NCBI RefSeq assembly: GCF_963517015.1
Contig: NZ_CAUQDV010000001.1
Location: forward strand, 1-64,000
DNA: 64,000 bases
Reading direction: 5' to 3'
Source: an uncultured Devosia sp.
GTDB lineage: Bacteria; Pseudomonadota; Alphaproteobacteria; Rhizobiales; Devosiaceae
A model generated the notes under the pieces. The model saw only the letters and a program-made list of their open reading frames with translations. It made no database searches and was not told the origin of the DNA. A program made the translations under genes and the position numbers. Positions 1 through 8,097 of this stretch are shown one piece after another. How positions within the stretch are numbered: the stretch's first letter is position 1; each line of letters starts with the position of its first letter.

Positions 1-5
1 AAATC

Positions 6-382
6 TCAGTGAAAACTTACGCCCTCAGAGGGGCAGATCTCGGTGGCAATCAACATCTTCTCGCCTCTCGTGTTGATATTGCCCTTGATGACGCAGTCGC
101 CGCTTTGCGCGAAGGGCCTGATGGTGACAGAAGCAGAGCGGTAACGGCCCGAGCAACTGCCAAGAGCCTCATAGCGACCGCCCCTTGCGGGAGGCCATTC
201 GCCGACGCGGAAACCAATGTAGGCGCCCAAGCTGAACCGAGCAGCCGGCCCCACACGCCGAAGCCCTGACCCGGGCTGGCGACCCCGAAATTGCCAATCA
301 GTAGCGCGCCCACGACAGCGCCAATCACGGCGCCAACAACTATGCCCGCTGTGCGCGGTCTTTCCAAAAACTTCTGCAACAT
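6..382 (-). pseudogene. Frameshifted gene for a small glycine-zipper membrane protein
   Basis: The minus strand opens at an ATG (382) preceded by GGGG. It encodes a basic N-terminus and a glycine-zipper hydrophobic segment (TAGIVVGAVIGAVVGALLIG), then continues sensibly to about position 235. From there the sensible sequence lies in another frame: LGAYIGFRVGEW, a Cys-containing segment, and a C-terminal CVIKGNINTRGEK stretch ending in a stop at 6-8. Joining the frames with a one-base shift near 228-240 gives a continuous protein of about 124 residues. The CxIKGN motif resembles small excalibur/sunset-like C-terminal domains, but that assignment is weak. Function unknown. A sequencing error or a true frameshift would look the same here. 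Confidence 0.55.
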
Positions 383-1009
383 TTCGCCCCACTGAAAAAC
401 AATCAAAAGCAGCACTCAGGTTTTCAAACATGTGAAGAGGCGGCAGTGGCGCAGGGGCCGGTCGCAATTTCGGTAACCTCAACAAAGCGTCAGTAGCGCG
501 CCGGGAACGCGTCGCCGAGACTGCCAGACGCCGCTCGATTACATGCTCAAGGTTACGCGTGACGCCAAGGCTAGCTACGTTCACGGCGGCGAGATTGGTG
601 ATGGGCGATGGTCGCTCCTCCAATTGCGACAACCTAGTCGCAACCTGCCGCCGTCAATGAAGAATGACATGTCGGTCACCCGCGAACGCCAAAAGCCGCC
701 AAATCGCTACCGGGGCCCAATGAGCCACGGGCACACAAGTAGGCCGAATGGCTGCTTTCCGTTAGGCGGCGCCAATTGCGGACAGACCGCTTCGGCCCCG
801 AATAGGCTGGTAGTCGAGCGTGCGAGTAACGACCGCTTTCGGAAAGAGGTTCTTGATCTCGCAACATCCGAGATGGGGTCGGCATCAGACCGACGGCTCT
901 CGACGCTAGGATACCGGCGGCGTCGGGGTGGTTTTCGGACCGTCTGCTTCTGGGAGCGGAAGTCCCAAAGCGGACGCTACGTCCTTTCCACGACCGATGA
1001 GATCATCAA
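383..1009. other. About 630-bp stretch without a convincing gene
   Basis: No open frame here has a plausible protein, start and ribosome site. The only notable item is a 14-bp motif CCGAGATGGGGTCG at 868-881. It recurs with one substitution at 27934 and 29572, also in gene-poor DNA. The stretch probably contains the 3' flank of the ATPase gene and decayed sequence. Confidence 0.5.
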
Positions 1010-2719
1010 TTATGCGAGTGCAGGCACCTTAGGTATGGCTCGTTGCGAGGGATCGGCGACTGGGACGGCTGCGATAAACTGGCGGGTATAGTCCTGCTGC
1101 GGGTTTTCGAAAATCTGTTCGCGGCTGCCGATTTCCACGATCCTACCGTGCTGCATGACCGCGACGCGGTGGCTGATGCGTTCAACGACGCCCATGTCGT
1201 GGCTGATGAAAAGATAGGACAGACCCAGTTCCTGCTGCAGTTCCATCAGCAGGTTGACCACCTGCGCCTGGATCGAGACGTCGAGCGCCGAGACGGATTC
1301 GTCGGCAATGATCAGCTTGGGCGAGAGGCTCAGCGCACGAGCAATACAGAGCCGCTGGCGCTGGCCGCCGGAAAATTCATGCGGGTAACGGTCGAGATGC
1401 TCATCCTCGAGGCCGACGCGGCGGACCAGTTCAATGGCACGGTCGCGCAGGGCGCTGCCCTTGTCGATATTGTGGATCACCAGCGGCTCGACGATCTGCT
1501 CGAAGGCGTCGAGACGCGGATCGAGTGCGGCATAGGGGTCCTGGAAAACGATCTGCATGTCGCGACGCACCGCCCGCATGGCGGCATGGTCGAGCTTGAG
1601 GACATCGCGACCTTCGAGCAGCACTCCACCGGCATGCGGTTTGGCGAGGCGCAGGATGGAGCGGCCGATGGTGGATTTGCCCGAACCGGACTCGCCTACC
1701 AGCGATAGTGTCTCGCCACGGCCAATGGAAAAACTCACATCATCCACCGCCCGCACATCGCCCACATGGCGCTTGAGCACGCCCTTGTGGATCGGGAACC
1801 AGGTCGAGAGGTTCCTGACCTCGAGTAGCGCTTCGCCTGACGGCAGCTTGGCCTGGTGGTTGAGCGGGTCTATGCCGAAGGGCGCCGGCCCAGCACTGCC
1901 GGCCATCGCGCCAAGGCGCGGCACGGCATCGAGCAGGCGGCGGGTATACATGTGGCTGGGCTGGGCAAAGAGCGATGCGACCAACTGCTCCTCAACGCGA
2001 ACGCCCTTTCGCATGACGACGACGCGATCGGCCATTTCCGCAACGACGCCCATGTCATGGGTGATGAACAGCAAAGCCATGCCGTCTTCGCGCGACAGCT
2101 CCCGCATCAAATCGAGCACCTGCGCCTGAATGGTAACATCGAGCGCGGTCGTGGGTTCGTCGGCAATCAACAGGCGCGGCGAACAGGCCAGCGCCATGGC
2201 GATTACAATGCGTTGGCGCATGCCGCCGGAAAGCTCGTGCGGATACTGGTTGAAGCGGCGCGCCGGATCGGTGATGCGCACGCGGGTGATGAGGTCGAGC
2301 GCCTTGGCGTCAGCCGCCTTGCGGTCCATGCCGCGATGCTGACGGAGGACTTCGGAGATCTGCTCGCCGACGGTGAAGACGGGATTAAGCGCGGTCATCG
2401 GCTCCTGGAACACCATGGCGATTTCATCGCCGCGGATTTGGCGGAGCGTGGCTTCATCGGCTTTGGCGAGATCGGTCACCGCTCCATCGCGGCGGGTGAA
2501 ACTGATCGACCCGGCCTCGATACGGCCGCCATTGAAACCGGTGAGGCCGAGCACCGAGAAAGCCGTCACCGACTTGCCCGAGCCGGATTCGCCAACCACG
2601 GCAACGCATTCGCCGGGAGCTATGGAAAGGGAAAGGTCTTCCACCACGCGCCTCGCCTTGTCGCCTCGGCCGAAGCTGATGGAGAGGTTCTCTATGCTGA
2701 GCAGGTTCTGGGAAGCCAT
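1010..2719 (-). CDS. Dipeptide/oligopeptide-type ABC transporter, fused double ATPase
   Basis: A 569-aa cytoplasmic protein with two complete ABC ATPase domains in one chain, equivalent to DppD plus DppF. The first half has Walker A GESGSGKS (about residue 43), signature LSGGMRQR and Walker B LLIADEPTTALD. The second has GESGSGKST, FSGGQRQR and LIIADESVSALD, where Ser replaces the usual Pro after the catalytic Glu. Each half ends with the oligopeptide-transporter C-terminal extension. ATP hydrolysis would drive the two permeases encoded upstream (4459-6284). It is the last gene of a five-gene minus-strand unit and starts at ATG 2719 behind a modest AAGG. Family is certain; the substrate is not readable from the ATPase. 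Confidence 0.95.
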   Translation of the reverse strand: MASQNLLSIENLSISFGRGDKARRVVEDLSLSIAPGECVAVVGESGSGKSVTAFSVLGLTGFNGGRIEAGSISFTRRDGAVTDLAKADEATLRQIRGDEIAMVFQEPMTALNPVFTVGEQISEVLRQHRGMDRKAADAKALDLITRVRITDPARRFNQYPHELSGGMRQRIVIAMALACSPRLLIADEPTTALDVTIQAQVLDLMRELSREDGMALLFITHDMGVVAEMADRVVVMRKGVRVEEQLVASLFAQPSHMYTRRLLDAVPRLGAMAGSAGPAPFGIDPLNHQAKLPSGEALLEVRNLSTWFPIHKGVLKRHVGDVRAVDDVSFSIGRGETLSLVGESGSGKSTIGRSILRLAKPHAGGVLLEGRDVLKLDHAAMRAVRRDMQIVFQDPYAALDPRLDAFEQIVEPLVIHNIDKGSALRDRAIELVRRVGLEDEHLDRYPHEFSGGQRQRLCIARALSLSPKLIIADESVSALDVSIQAQVVNLLMELQQELGLSYLFISHDMGVVERISHRVAVMQHGRIVEIGSREQIFENPQQDYTRQFIAAVPVADPSQRAIPKVPALA

Positions 2720-2756
2720 GGCAAAGACCTTTCAAGTCAGGGAGATTGAACGGGAG

Positions 2757-2790
2757 CCCGGGCGGGTCGAGGGAAGGCAACCCGCCCGGG
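2757..2790 (-). promoter_or_regulatory. Strong intercistronic hairpin after the binding-protein gene
   Basis: An 11-bp perfect inverted repeat, CCCGGGCGGGT (2757-2767) and ACCCGCCCGGG (2780-2790), lies between the solute-binding-protein gene and the ATPase gene. No T-run follows on the minus strand. It is more likely an mRNA-stabilising or partial-attenuation structure, which would keep binding protein in excess over transporter, than a full terminator. Confidence 0.65.
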
Positions 2791-2800
2791 AAAACGCGCC

Positions 2801-4351
2801 TTAGTCGATCGAGATCGAACCGGCGCGGAAGTCGAGAACGTAGGGGATGTGACCCGGCAGCGGCTTCCAGTTCACGCCCTGGCGCATGCCATAGCTTTCA
2901 TAGGGCTGGTAAAGGGCCAGAACCGGCATCTGCTCGGCGACGAAGTCCATGATCTCCCCATAGGCTTCCTTGCGGACGGCGACATCGGTCGAGTAGCGGA
3001 ACTTGTCCCACAGATCGACATAGGCCTGGTCGGTCGGCCAGGTCATTTCCGCACCCGAACCCTTGGGCGACCACATCACGCCGAAGGAACCGGCGGGATC
3101 GGCGAAATACATCGGGTTGGACCAGTTGCGCACTTCCATGTCCTCATCGGGACCAGTCCACTTGGTGGTCACGTTGATATTGGTTGTGACGCCCACGGCG
3201 GCCCACATTTCCTGGATCGCCTGAGCAGCGAGCAAGCCATTGGTGTAATAGACCGGGTCGGTGTCGAAACGGATCGGCGAGCCGTCATAGCCAGCCTCTG
3301 CGAGCAGCTGCTTGGCCAGTTCGGGATCGTAACGATAGGTCTGGGCATCGGCACCCATATAGAGCTCGCCGAACTGCTCGAAAGTATGAGCGCCCGGCAC
3401 CTTGGCCTGGCCGCCCCAGAGGGCTTCGTTGAGCAGGTTGCGATCGATGGCATAGGCCAGGGCCTGGCGCATCTTGGGATTGGCGAGCTTGGGATTTTCG
3501 GTATTGAAGAAAATCACATGGAACAGCGGCGTCACGGCGCCTTCGACCTTGAGGGCGGGGTTGGACGAAATGGTCTGCAGCTGATCGGGCGGGACATTGG
3601 TGATGAGGTCGACTTCACCATTGGCGAGCGCGGTGACGCGGGTGGCCAGTTCTGGGATGCGGCGCAGGGTGACGGTTTCCATCGGCGCCTTGTCGCCCCA
3701 ATAGTCGCCAAAGCGCGACCAGACCAGATTTTCGCCAGGCTGGAAGGACGAGATGGCATAGGGGCCGGTGCCGACCGGAGCCATCATGAAGGCGTCGAAG
3801 TCGGACTGCTCGATTGCAGCAGTGTCACCCGAAACGCCGGCGATGTAAGTGCGCGGCACGATCGAGGCTTCCGAGGTGTTGAGCAGGATCTCGAACAGCG
3901 GCTCGGGCTTCTTGGTCGTGACCTTGACGGTCTTGTCGTCGACCTTTTCGACCGAGGCGAAATTGTCGAAGAACTGACGGTGGATGCCGGCAAATTCGGG
4001 CGTCATGTCCTCAAGAATGCGCTCGAACGAGAAGACCACGTCATCGGCAGTCATGGTGTCGCCATTGTGGAACTTGACGCCATCGCGCAGGGTCAGGACC
4101 ATTTCGGTCGGCGAGGTCTGTTCCCAGGCGGTGGCGAGACCTGGGATGAAGTTGGCGCCGGGCTGGGTGTAGTCCTTGAGGATCAGCGGATCGAAGGTGT
4201 TGAAATAGATCTGGCTGCCCTGGTTGCCGAAATCCTTGCCGGGATCAAGCCACGGCGGCAGGTTCTGCACGCCGACGGTGAGGCTCTGGGCGCTGGCGGC
4301 GCCGACCAGGACGGTGGTCACCGTCAGGGCCGTGAGGAGGGTCTTGAGCAT
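2801..4351 (-). CDS. ABC transporter substrate-binding protein, peptide/opine/nickel (SBP family 5)
   Basis: A 516-aa periplasmic protein. It has a clear signal peptide (MLKTLLTALTVTTVLVGAAS, cleavage about AQS) and the family-5 body seen in DppA/OppA. Typical features are an early LPPWLDPGKDF segment, TPTEMVLTLRDGVKFHNGDTxTADDV-type sequence near residues 80-110, and a late region around the conserved YAIDRNLL helix. The start is ATG 4351, behind AAAGGACG on the minus strand; the longer open frame upstream is not coding. It sits between permease and ATPase genes of one operon, flanked by hairpins on both sides. The metallophosphoesterase heading the operon hints at a phosphate-linked ligand, but ligand identity is inference only. 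Confidence 0.93.
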   Translation of the reverse strand: MLKTLLTALTVTTVLVGAASAQSLTVGVQNLPPWLDPGKDFGNQGSQIYFNTFDPLILKDYTQPGANFIPGLATAWEQTSPTEMVLTLRDGVKFHNGDTMTADDVVFSFERILEDMTPEFAGIHRQFFDNFASVEKVDDKTVKVTTKKPEPLFEILLNTSEASIVPRTYIAGVSGDTAAIEQSDFDAFMMAPVGTGPYAISSFQPGENLVWSRFGDYWGDKAPMETVTLRRIPELATRVTALANGEVDLITNVPPDQLQTISSNPALKVEGAVTPLFHVIFFNTENPKLANPKMRQALAYAIDRNLLNEALWGGQAKVPGAHTFEQFGELYMGADAQTYRYDPELAKQLLAEAGYDGSPIRFDTDPVYYTNGLLAAQAIQEMWAAVGVTTNINVTTKWTGPDEDMEVRNWSNPMYFADPAGSFGVMWSPKGSGAEMTWPTDQAYVDLWDKFRYSTDVAVRKEAYGEIMDFVAEQMPVLALYQPYESYGMRQGVNWKPLPGHIPYVLDFRAGSISID

Positions 4352-4428
4352 TTGCAGTCGTCCTTTGGTTGCGGCAGCCGGGTTCGTTCGGTGTCGGGAG
4401 GAGCACCGTGGCGGCCGTAGAACTTCGT

Positions 4429-4458
4429 GGGTCGGATCGGCGCCTGGGGCGCCGACCC
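4429..4458 (-). promoter_or_regulatory. Hairpin between permease and binding-protein genes
   Basis: GGGTCGG (4429-4435) pairs with CCGACCC (4452-4458), with a further GGCGCC repeat in the loop. It lies immediately 3' of the permease stop codon and about 80 nt before the binding-protein start. It may separate transcript segments or protect 3' ends. There is no U-tract, so simple termination is unlikely. Confidence 0.45.
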
Positions 4459-5364
4459 TTATTTGAGACGCACGTCGAGGGCGTCGCGCAGCCAGTCGCC
4501 GATGAGGAGGACCTGGAGGGAGATCAGCATGATGGCGATGGCGGGAACGAGGGCGATCCAGGAACTGGAGGCCAGGTAATCGCGGCCCAGTCCCACCATG
4601 GAGCCCAGCGTTGCCGTAGGCGGCTGGACGCCGAGGCCGAGGAAGGAGAGCGAGGACTCTGCCAGGATCAGCGCCGAGAAGGTCATGGTCCAGACCACGA
4701 TGATCGGCGAGACGATATTGGGCAGGATATGCTTGAAGAGAATCCTTCCGTGACCGGCGCCGGCGGCGATGGAGGCCTCGACGAAGGGCATGCGCGAGAC
4801 GGTGAGCACCTGGGCACGCACCACACGGGCATAGACTTCCCAACCGGCCAGACCGATCGTGATGATCAGCACCGGCAGCGAATTGCCGAAGACAGCGATG
4901 ACGACCAGCGCGATCAGGGTGAAGGGAATGGCCAGTTGGATATCGACCACCGCCATCACCACCCCGCCCAGCCAGCCACGGGCATAGCCGGCAATAACGC
5001 CGAGCGCCGTGCCCAGGACCAGGCTGATCAGGCTGCCGATCAGGGCGATGGCCATGGTCAGCTGCAGGCCATGAAGGCTGCGCGACAGCAGGTCACGACC
5101 GAGCTGGTCGGTGCCCAGCCAATTGCCCGGTTTGGCACCTTCAAATCCCATCGGCGGCTTGAGGCGGGACAGCAGTGACTGTGCATCGGGACTGAACGGC
5201 GCAATCCAATGGGCACAGGCCGCGACAAGCAAGACCAGGGCGAAGAGCACGAGGTTGATGCGCATCACGACATTCGCGCGCGACCAGAGCGTTACAAACA
5301 GATTGGGCTTGCCCTTGCGGGCGGCCGAGATAGCGGAACCGACGGGGACAGAAATCTCGGTCAT
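4459..5364 (-). CDS. ABC transporter permease, DppC type
   Basis: A 301-aa inner-membrane permease. It has an N-terminal cytoplasmic leader, a first membrane helix (about residues 30-52), a periplasmic loop with the family signature GTDQLGRDLLSRSLHG near residue 90, and then five more helices. The EAA cytoplasmic loop is recognisable as EASIAAGAGHGRILFKHILPN, which contacts the ATPase. The start ATG 5364 overlaps the stop of the upstream permease gene (ATGA arrangement), implying coupled translation and 1:1 stoichiometry with the partner permease. Confidence 0.95.
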   Translation of the reverse strand: MTEISVPVGSAISAARKGKPNLFVTLWSRANVVMRINLVLFALVLLVAACAHWIAPFSPDAQSLLSRLKPPMGFEGAKPGNWLGTDQLGRDLLSRSLHGLQLTMAIALIGSLISLVLGTALGVIAGYARGWLGGVVMAVVDIQLAIPFTLIALVVIAVFGNSLPVLIITIGLAGWEVYARVVRAQVLTVSRMPFVEASIAAGAGHGRILFKHILPNIVSPIIVVWTMTFSALILAESSLSFLGLGVQPPTATLGSMVGLGRDYLASSSWIALVPAIAIMLISLQVLLIGDWLRDALDVRLK

Positions 5365-6284
5365 GATGCGGCAACCTTCACGCGGGGATCGAGAGCGGCA
5401 TAGGCGTAGTCGACCACGAGGGACGAGGCGACGACGATGAGGGCGATGAGCACCACGCCGAATTGCAGCACGGGATAGTCGCGGCCGATGGCGGCAAAGA
5501 CCACGAGATCACCGATGCCCTTGGTGGCAAAGACACTCTCAACGATGACCACGCGGGCGACCATGCCGGCAACCTGCAGGCCAAGGATCGTCACCACCGG
5601 GATGGCGGCATTGCGCAGGGCATGCTTTCCGACCACGATGTGCTCGGGCATGCCCTTGGCGCGGGCCGTCCGCAGATAATCCTGGTTCAGCACGTCCAGC
5701 ATGGCATTGCGGGTGAAGCGCACGATCTCGGCGAGCATAGGCGCTGCCAACACGATGGCGGGCATCAGGAAGTGCAGCGGTGTCATCGAACCGGAACTGG
5801 GCAACCAGTGCAGGTTGAACGAGAAGACCAGGATCATGATGATCGCCAGCACGAAATTGGGCGTGGCGTAGCCGATGAACGCGATGCTCATGATGGCACC
5901 ACCGATTGCCTTGCCGCGGCTGAGCGCGGCAATCAGGCCCAAAGGCAAGCCGACGACGACAGCCAGGCCCAGCGCATAGACAAAGAGCTGGATCGTATTG
6001 GGCAGGCGCTCGGCATAGATGTCGGCGACCGGACGGCGTTCATAGAGCGAAATGCCCATGTCGCCGGAAAACAGCCCCTGCAGGTAGTGCCAGAACTGGG
6101 CCAGCAGAGGCTGGTCCAATCCCATCTGTACGATCATGGCCTGCTTGGACTGAGCATCCATGCCCGGTGGCAGCAGGTAATCGGCGGCATTGCCGGAAAA
6201 TCGCGTCGCAAAGAAAGTCGTGGCCACAACGACGCCGAGCGTGAGCACGGCGCCGATGGTGCGGCGGAGGAGCTGGTCAAGCAT
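5361..6284 (-). CDS. ABC transporter permease, DppB type
   Basis: A 307-aa inner-membrane permease. It begins MLDQLLRRTIGAVLTLGVVV with the first membrane helix, followed by a long periplasmic loop (residues about 30-95) and five further helices. The EAA-like loop is DYLRTARAKGMPEHIVVGKHALRN. The start ATG 6284 overlaps the last codons of the phosphoesterase gene by 8 nt, and the 3' end overlaps the next permease by 4 nt. The longer in-frame extension upstream runs through the phosphoesterase gene and lacks protein-like sequence. It pairs with the following permease to form the channel. Confidence 0.95.
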   Translation of the reverse strand: MLDQLLRRTIGAVLTLGVVVATTFFATRFSGNAADYLLPPGMDAQSKQAMIVQMGLDQPLLAQFWHYLQGLFSGDMGISLYERRPVADIYAERLPNTIQLFVYALGLAVVVGLPLGLIAALSRGKAIGGAIMSIAFIGYATPNFVLAIIMILVFSFNLHWLPSSGSMTPLHFLMPAIVLAAPMLAEIVRFTRNAMLDVLNQDYLRTARAKGMPEHIVVGKHALRNAAIPVVTILGLQVAGMVARVVIVESVFATKGIGDLVVFAAIGRDYPVLQFGVVLIALIVVASSLVVDYAYAALDPRVKVAAS

Positions 6285-7179
6285 TTTCCGCCACATGCGC
6301 CGAGAGGCGCTCCTGGATGGCGTCCTGGCCTTCCACATCTCCGCCAAACTTGCCCATGGCGGGCAGCCACTTCTGCGTGCCCGAGGCGCGGAAGGGCAGC
6401 TTGATGAAGAACGGGTCGAGGCCGAACACCTCGAGTGTGAAGCTGCCATCCTTGACTTCGAGCATGGCATAGGCGGTCGCCGGTTCGGGATACGTTGTGA
6501 AGCGTTCCGAGAAGGACTGGATGGTGATGTGCTGGATATTGTGAACATTGGTCACGGTGTTCCAGTGCACATGGCCCGAGAGCCAGACGGCGACCTTGCC
6601 GGTCGCCTCGACGGCGCGACGCACTTCGGCATGATCGGGATAGGTCGAGACGTCGGCATTGTTCTCAAAGTAGAAATTGCCGATCTGCGAATGGCCCGAG
6701 AGCGGGATATGCGTTGCGATGATGGCGGGACGATCATCGGCGTTGAGCGTGTCGATCAGCCAGGCCAGGTCACCGGCGACATGGGGGAAGCCAATGTGAT
6801 CGCGGGTGAACTCGCCCTTGGTATTGGCCTGCCAGAGGATCAGGCGCGCTTCGCCCAGATCGACCACCTGTTGGGCGATGTGCTCGCCGAAGATTTCGGC
6901 ATTGTCCGCCGGCGTCAGGTTGCCGACGTCGTGATTGCCAATGACGTGGTAACGCGGGCCGTTGAACTGGGCGAGACGATCGCGCACTTCGGCCTCAACG
7001 ATCTTGTCATGTTCAATCGTGGTGTCGGAAATGCGATCGCCCAGGTCGAGCAGCATGTCGGCGCCCAGTTCCTGGACGTGGCGCACGGCCTTTTCGAGCT
7101 CGGGCAGCGCATCCCAGCCTTCCTTCTTGGCATGCGAATGGGGACCATGATGGATGTCGGCGAACAGGGCGATCTTCAT
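6277..7179 (-). CDS. Metallophosphoesterase (calcineurin-like), cytoplasmic
   Basis: A 300-aa protein with all the binuclear-metal motifs in order: ALFADIHHG (residues about 4-12), LDLGDRISD (about 44), VIGNHDVGN (about 78), ATHIPLSGHSQ (about 168) and SGHVHWNTV (about 200). No signal peptide or membrane segment is seen. The family hydrolyses phosphomonoesters or phosphodiesters (for example cyclic nucleotides or glycerophosphodiesters). Here it heads a Dpp-type import operon and overlaps the first permease gene by 8 nt, so it probably acts on the imported compound or a product of it. The exact substrate cannot be told. Its promoter must lie in 7180-7328, shared with the divergent HAD gene. 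Confidence 0.9.
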   Translation of the reverse strand: MKIALFADIHHGPHSHAKKEGWDALPELEKAVRHVQELGADMLLDLGDRISDTTIEHDKIVEAEVRDRLAQFNGPRYHVIGNHDVGNLTPADNAEIFGEHIAQQVVDLGEARLILWQANTKGEFTRDHIGFPHVAGDLAWLIDTLNADDRPAIIATHIPLSGHSQIGNFYFENNADVSTYPDHAEVRRAVEATGKVAVWLSGHVHWNTVTNVHNIQHITIQSFSERFTTYPEPATAYAMLEVKDGSFTLEVFGLDPFFIKLPFRASGTQKWLPAMGKFGGDVEGQDAIQERLSAHVAENA

Positions 7180-7280
7180 TTTCGAGTGGACCTTTCGGGG
7201 CTCGGCTTCGTGTTGGCCAGACCCCTAGCACAGGCTCTGTGACACTAATATGAAGATATCTCATTTTCTAGATTGTTGAC

Positions 7281-7297
7281 ATTGAGCTTGTCTCAAT
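7281..7297. promoter_or_regulatory. Perfect 17-bp palindrome, candidate operator for the divergent units
   Basis: ATTGAG-CTTGT-CTCAAT is a perfect 6-bp inverted repeat. It sits in the 149-bp region between the divergent phosphoesterase operon and the HAD-rpiR unit. It overlaps a TTGACA hexamer (7276-7281) pointing toward the HAD gene. Position and symmetry fit an operator for the RpiR regulator encoded two genes away; this is inference. Confidence 0.5.
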
Positions 7298-7328
7298 ACA
7301 TGTTTCCAGCATGATTTGGAGACGGAAA

Positions 7329-8066
7329 GTGACGTTCAACTTCGCCGCGCACGCGGGATTTCTTATCGATCTCGATGGCACTTTGGCCTCGGGAAACCAG
7401 CTGTTGCCGGGCGCTGCGCGGCTTCTGGCCGAGGTTGAGGGACGGTTCGCCATCGTCTCCAATGATTCCGAACACACCCCCCAGCAACTTGCGCGCCGCT
7501 TCCGTGAGTGGCGGATCAATATGCCGGTCGAGCGCATCGTCCTTGCTGGCGTTGCAGCGCTTGATGCCGCAAAACTGAGCCTTCCTCAATCGCGTATGCT
7601 GCTACTCGGATCGCCGGCGCTCAGGCGCATGGCGCGCAACATGGGCTTCGAGCTGGTGGACCGTGATGCCGATATCCTGGTAATCGCCCGCGACCGTCAA
7701 TTTACATATGCGAAGCTCCAGGCTGCTGCCCGCGCTGCCAGGGATGGCGCCCAGATCATCCTCGCCTGCCCCGACTTCAGCCACCCCGGTGCCGATGGCT
7801 ATCCGGTTCCCGAGGCAGGCGCCTTGGCTGCCGCGCTTTTTGCCATGACAGGTCCGCTGCCCCATCGCGTCATCGGCAAGCCCGGACCTGCCTTGTTCGA
7901 TCAAGCCAGCCGCCAGATCGGCGTCGATGCGAAAAAGTGCGTCGTCATCGGAGATAATCCACTCACCGATGGCGCAGGGGCGACGGCGCTGGGCATACCC
8001 TTCTGGCAGGTCGTTACCGGCAAGCTGCCTAACCTGCTTCGCGAAACCGTCATGGATGTGGTCTAG
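7329..8066 (+). CDS. HAD-IIA family (NagD-like) phosphatase
   Basis: A 245-aa cytoplasmic hydrolase. HAD motif I is LIDLDGTLASG (residues about 12-22), motif II is IVSNDSEHTP (about 44), and motifs III/IV are the KPGPALF lysine and VIGDNPLTDGAGA near the C-terminus. A capping domain lies between motifs II and III, as in NagD/4-nitrophenylphosphatase-type enzymes. GTG 7329 is preferred because GGAG lies seven bases upstream; ATG 7311 is an in-frame alternative. It is followed 31 bp later by the rpiR gene and is divergent from the ABC transporter operon. A role dephosphorylating an intermediate from the imported compound is likely; the substrate is unknown. Confidence 0.88.
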   Translation: MTFNFAAHAGFLIDLDGTLASGNQLLPGAARLLAEVEGRFAIVSNDSEHTPQQLARRFREWRINMPVERIVLAGVAALDAAKLSLPQSRMLLLGSPALRRMARNMGFELVDRDADILVIARDRQFTYAKLQAAARAARDGAQIILACPDFSHPGADGYPVPEAGALAAALFAMTGPLPHRVIGKPGPALFDQASRQIGVDAKKCVVIGDNPLTDGAGATALGIPFWQVVTGKLPNLLRETVMDVV

Positions 8067-8097
8067 TGGCGCTCAACTTCCGCATCGACAGGCCCTC

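Noticed and set aside
543..1091. Possible 182-aa plus-strand gene
   Set aside because: No homologous feel, poor start context and overlap with the ATPase gene end; it includes the dispersed motif and looks like decayed DNA.
2849..4420. Long plus-strand open frame opposite the binding-protein gene
   Set aside because: It is antisense to a well-supported family-5 binding protein, and its His/Gly/Asp-rich composition is typical of an antisense shadow in GC-rich DNA.
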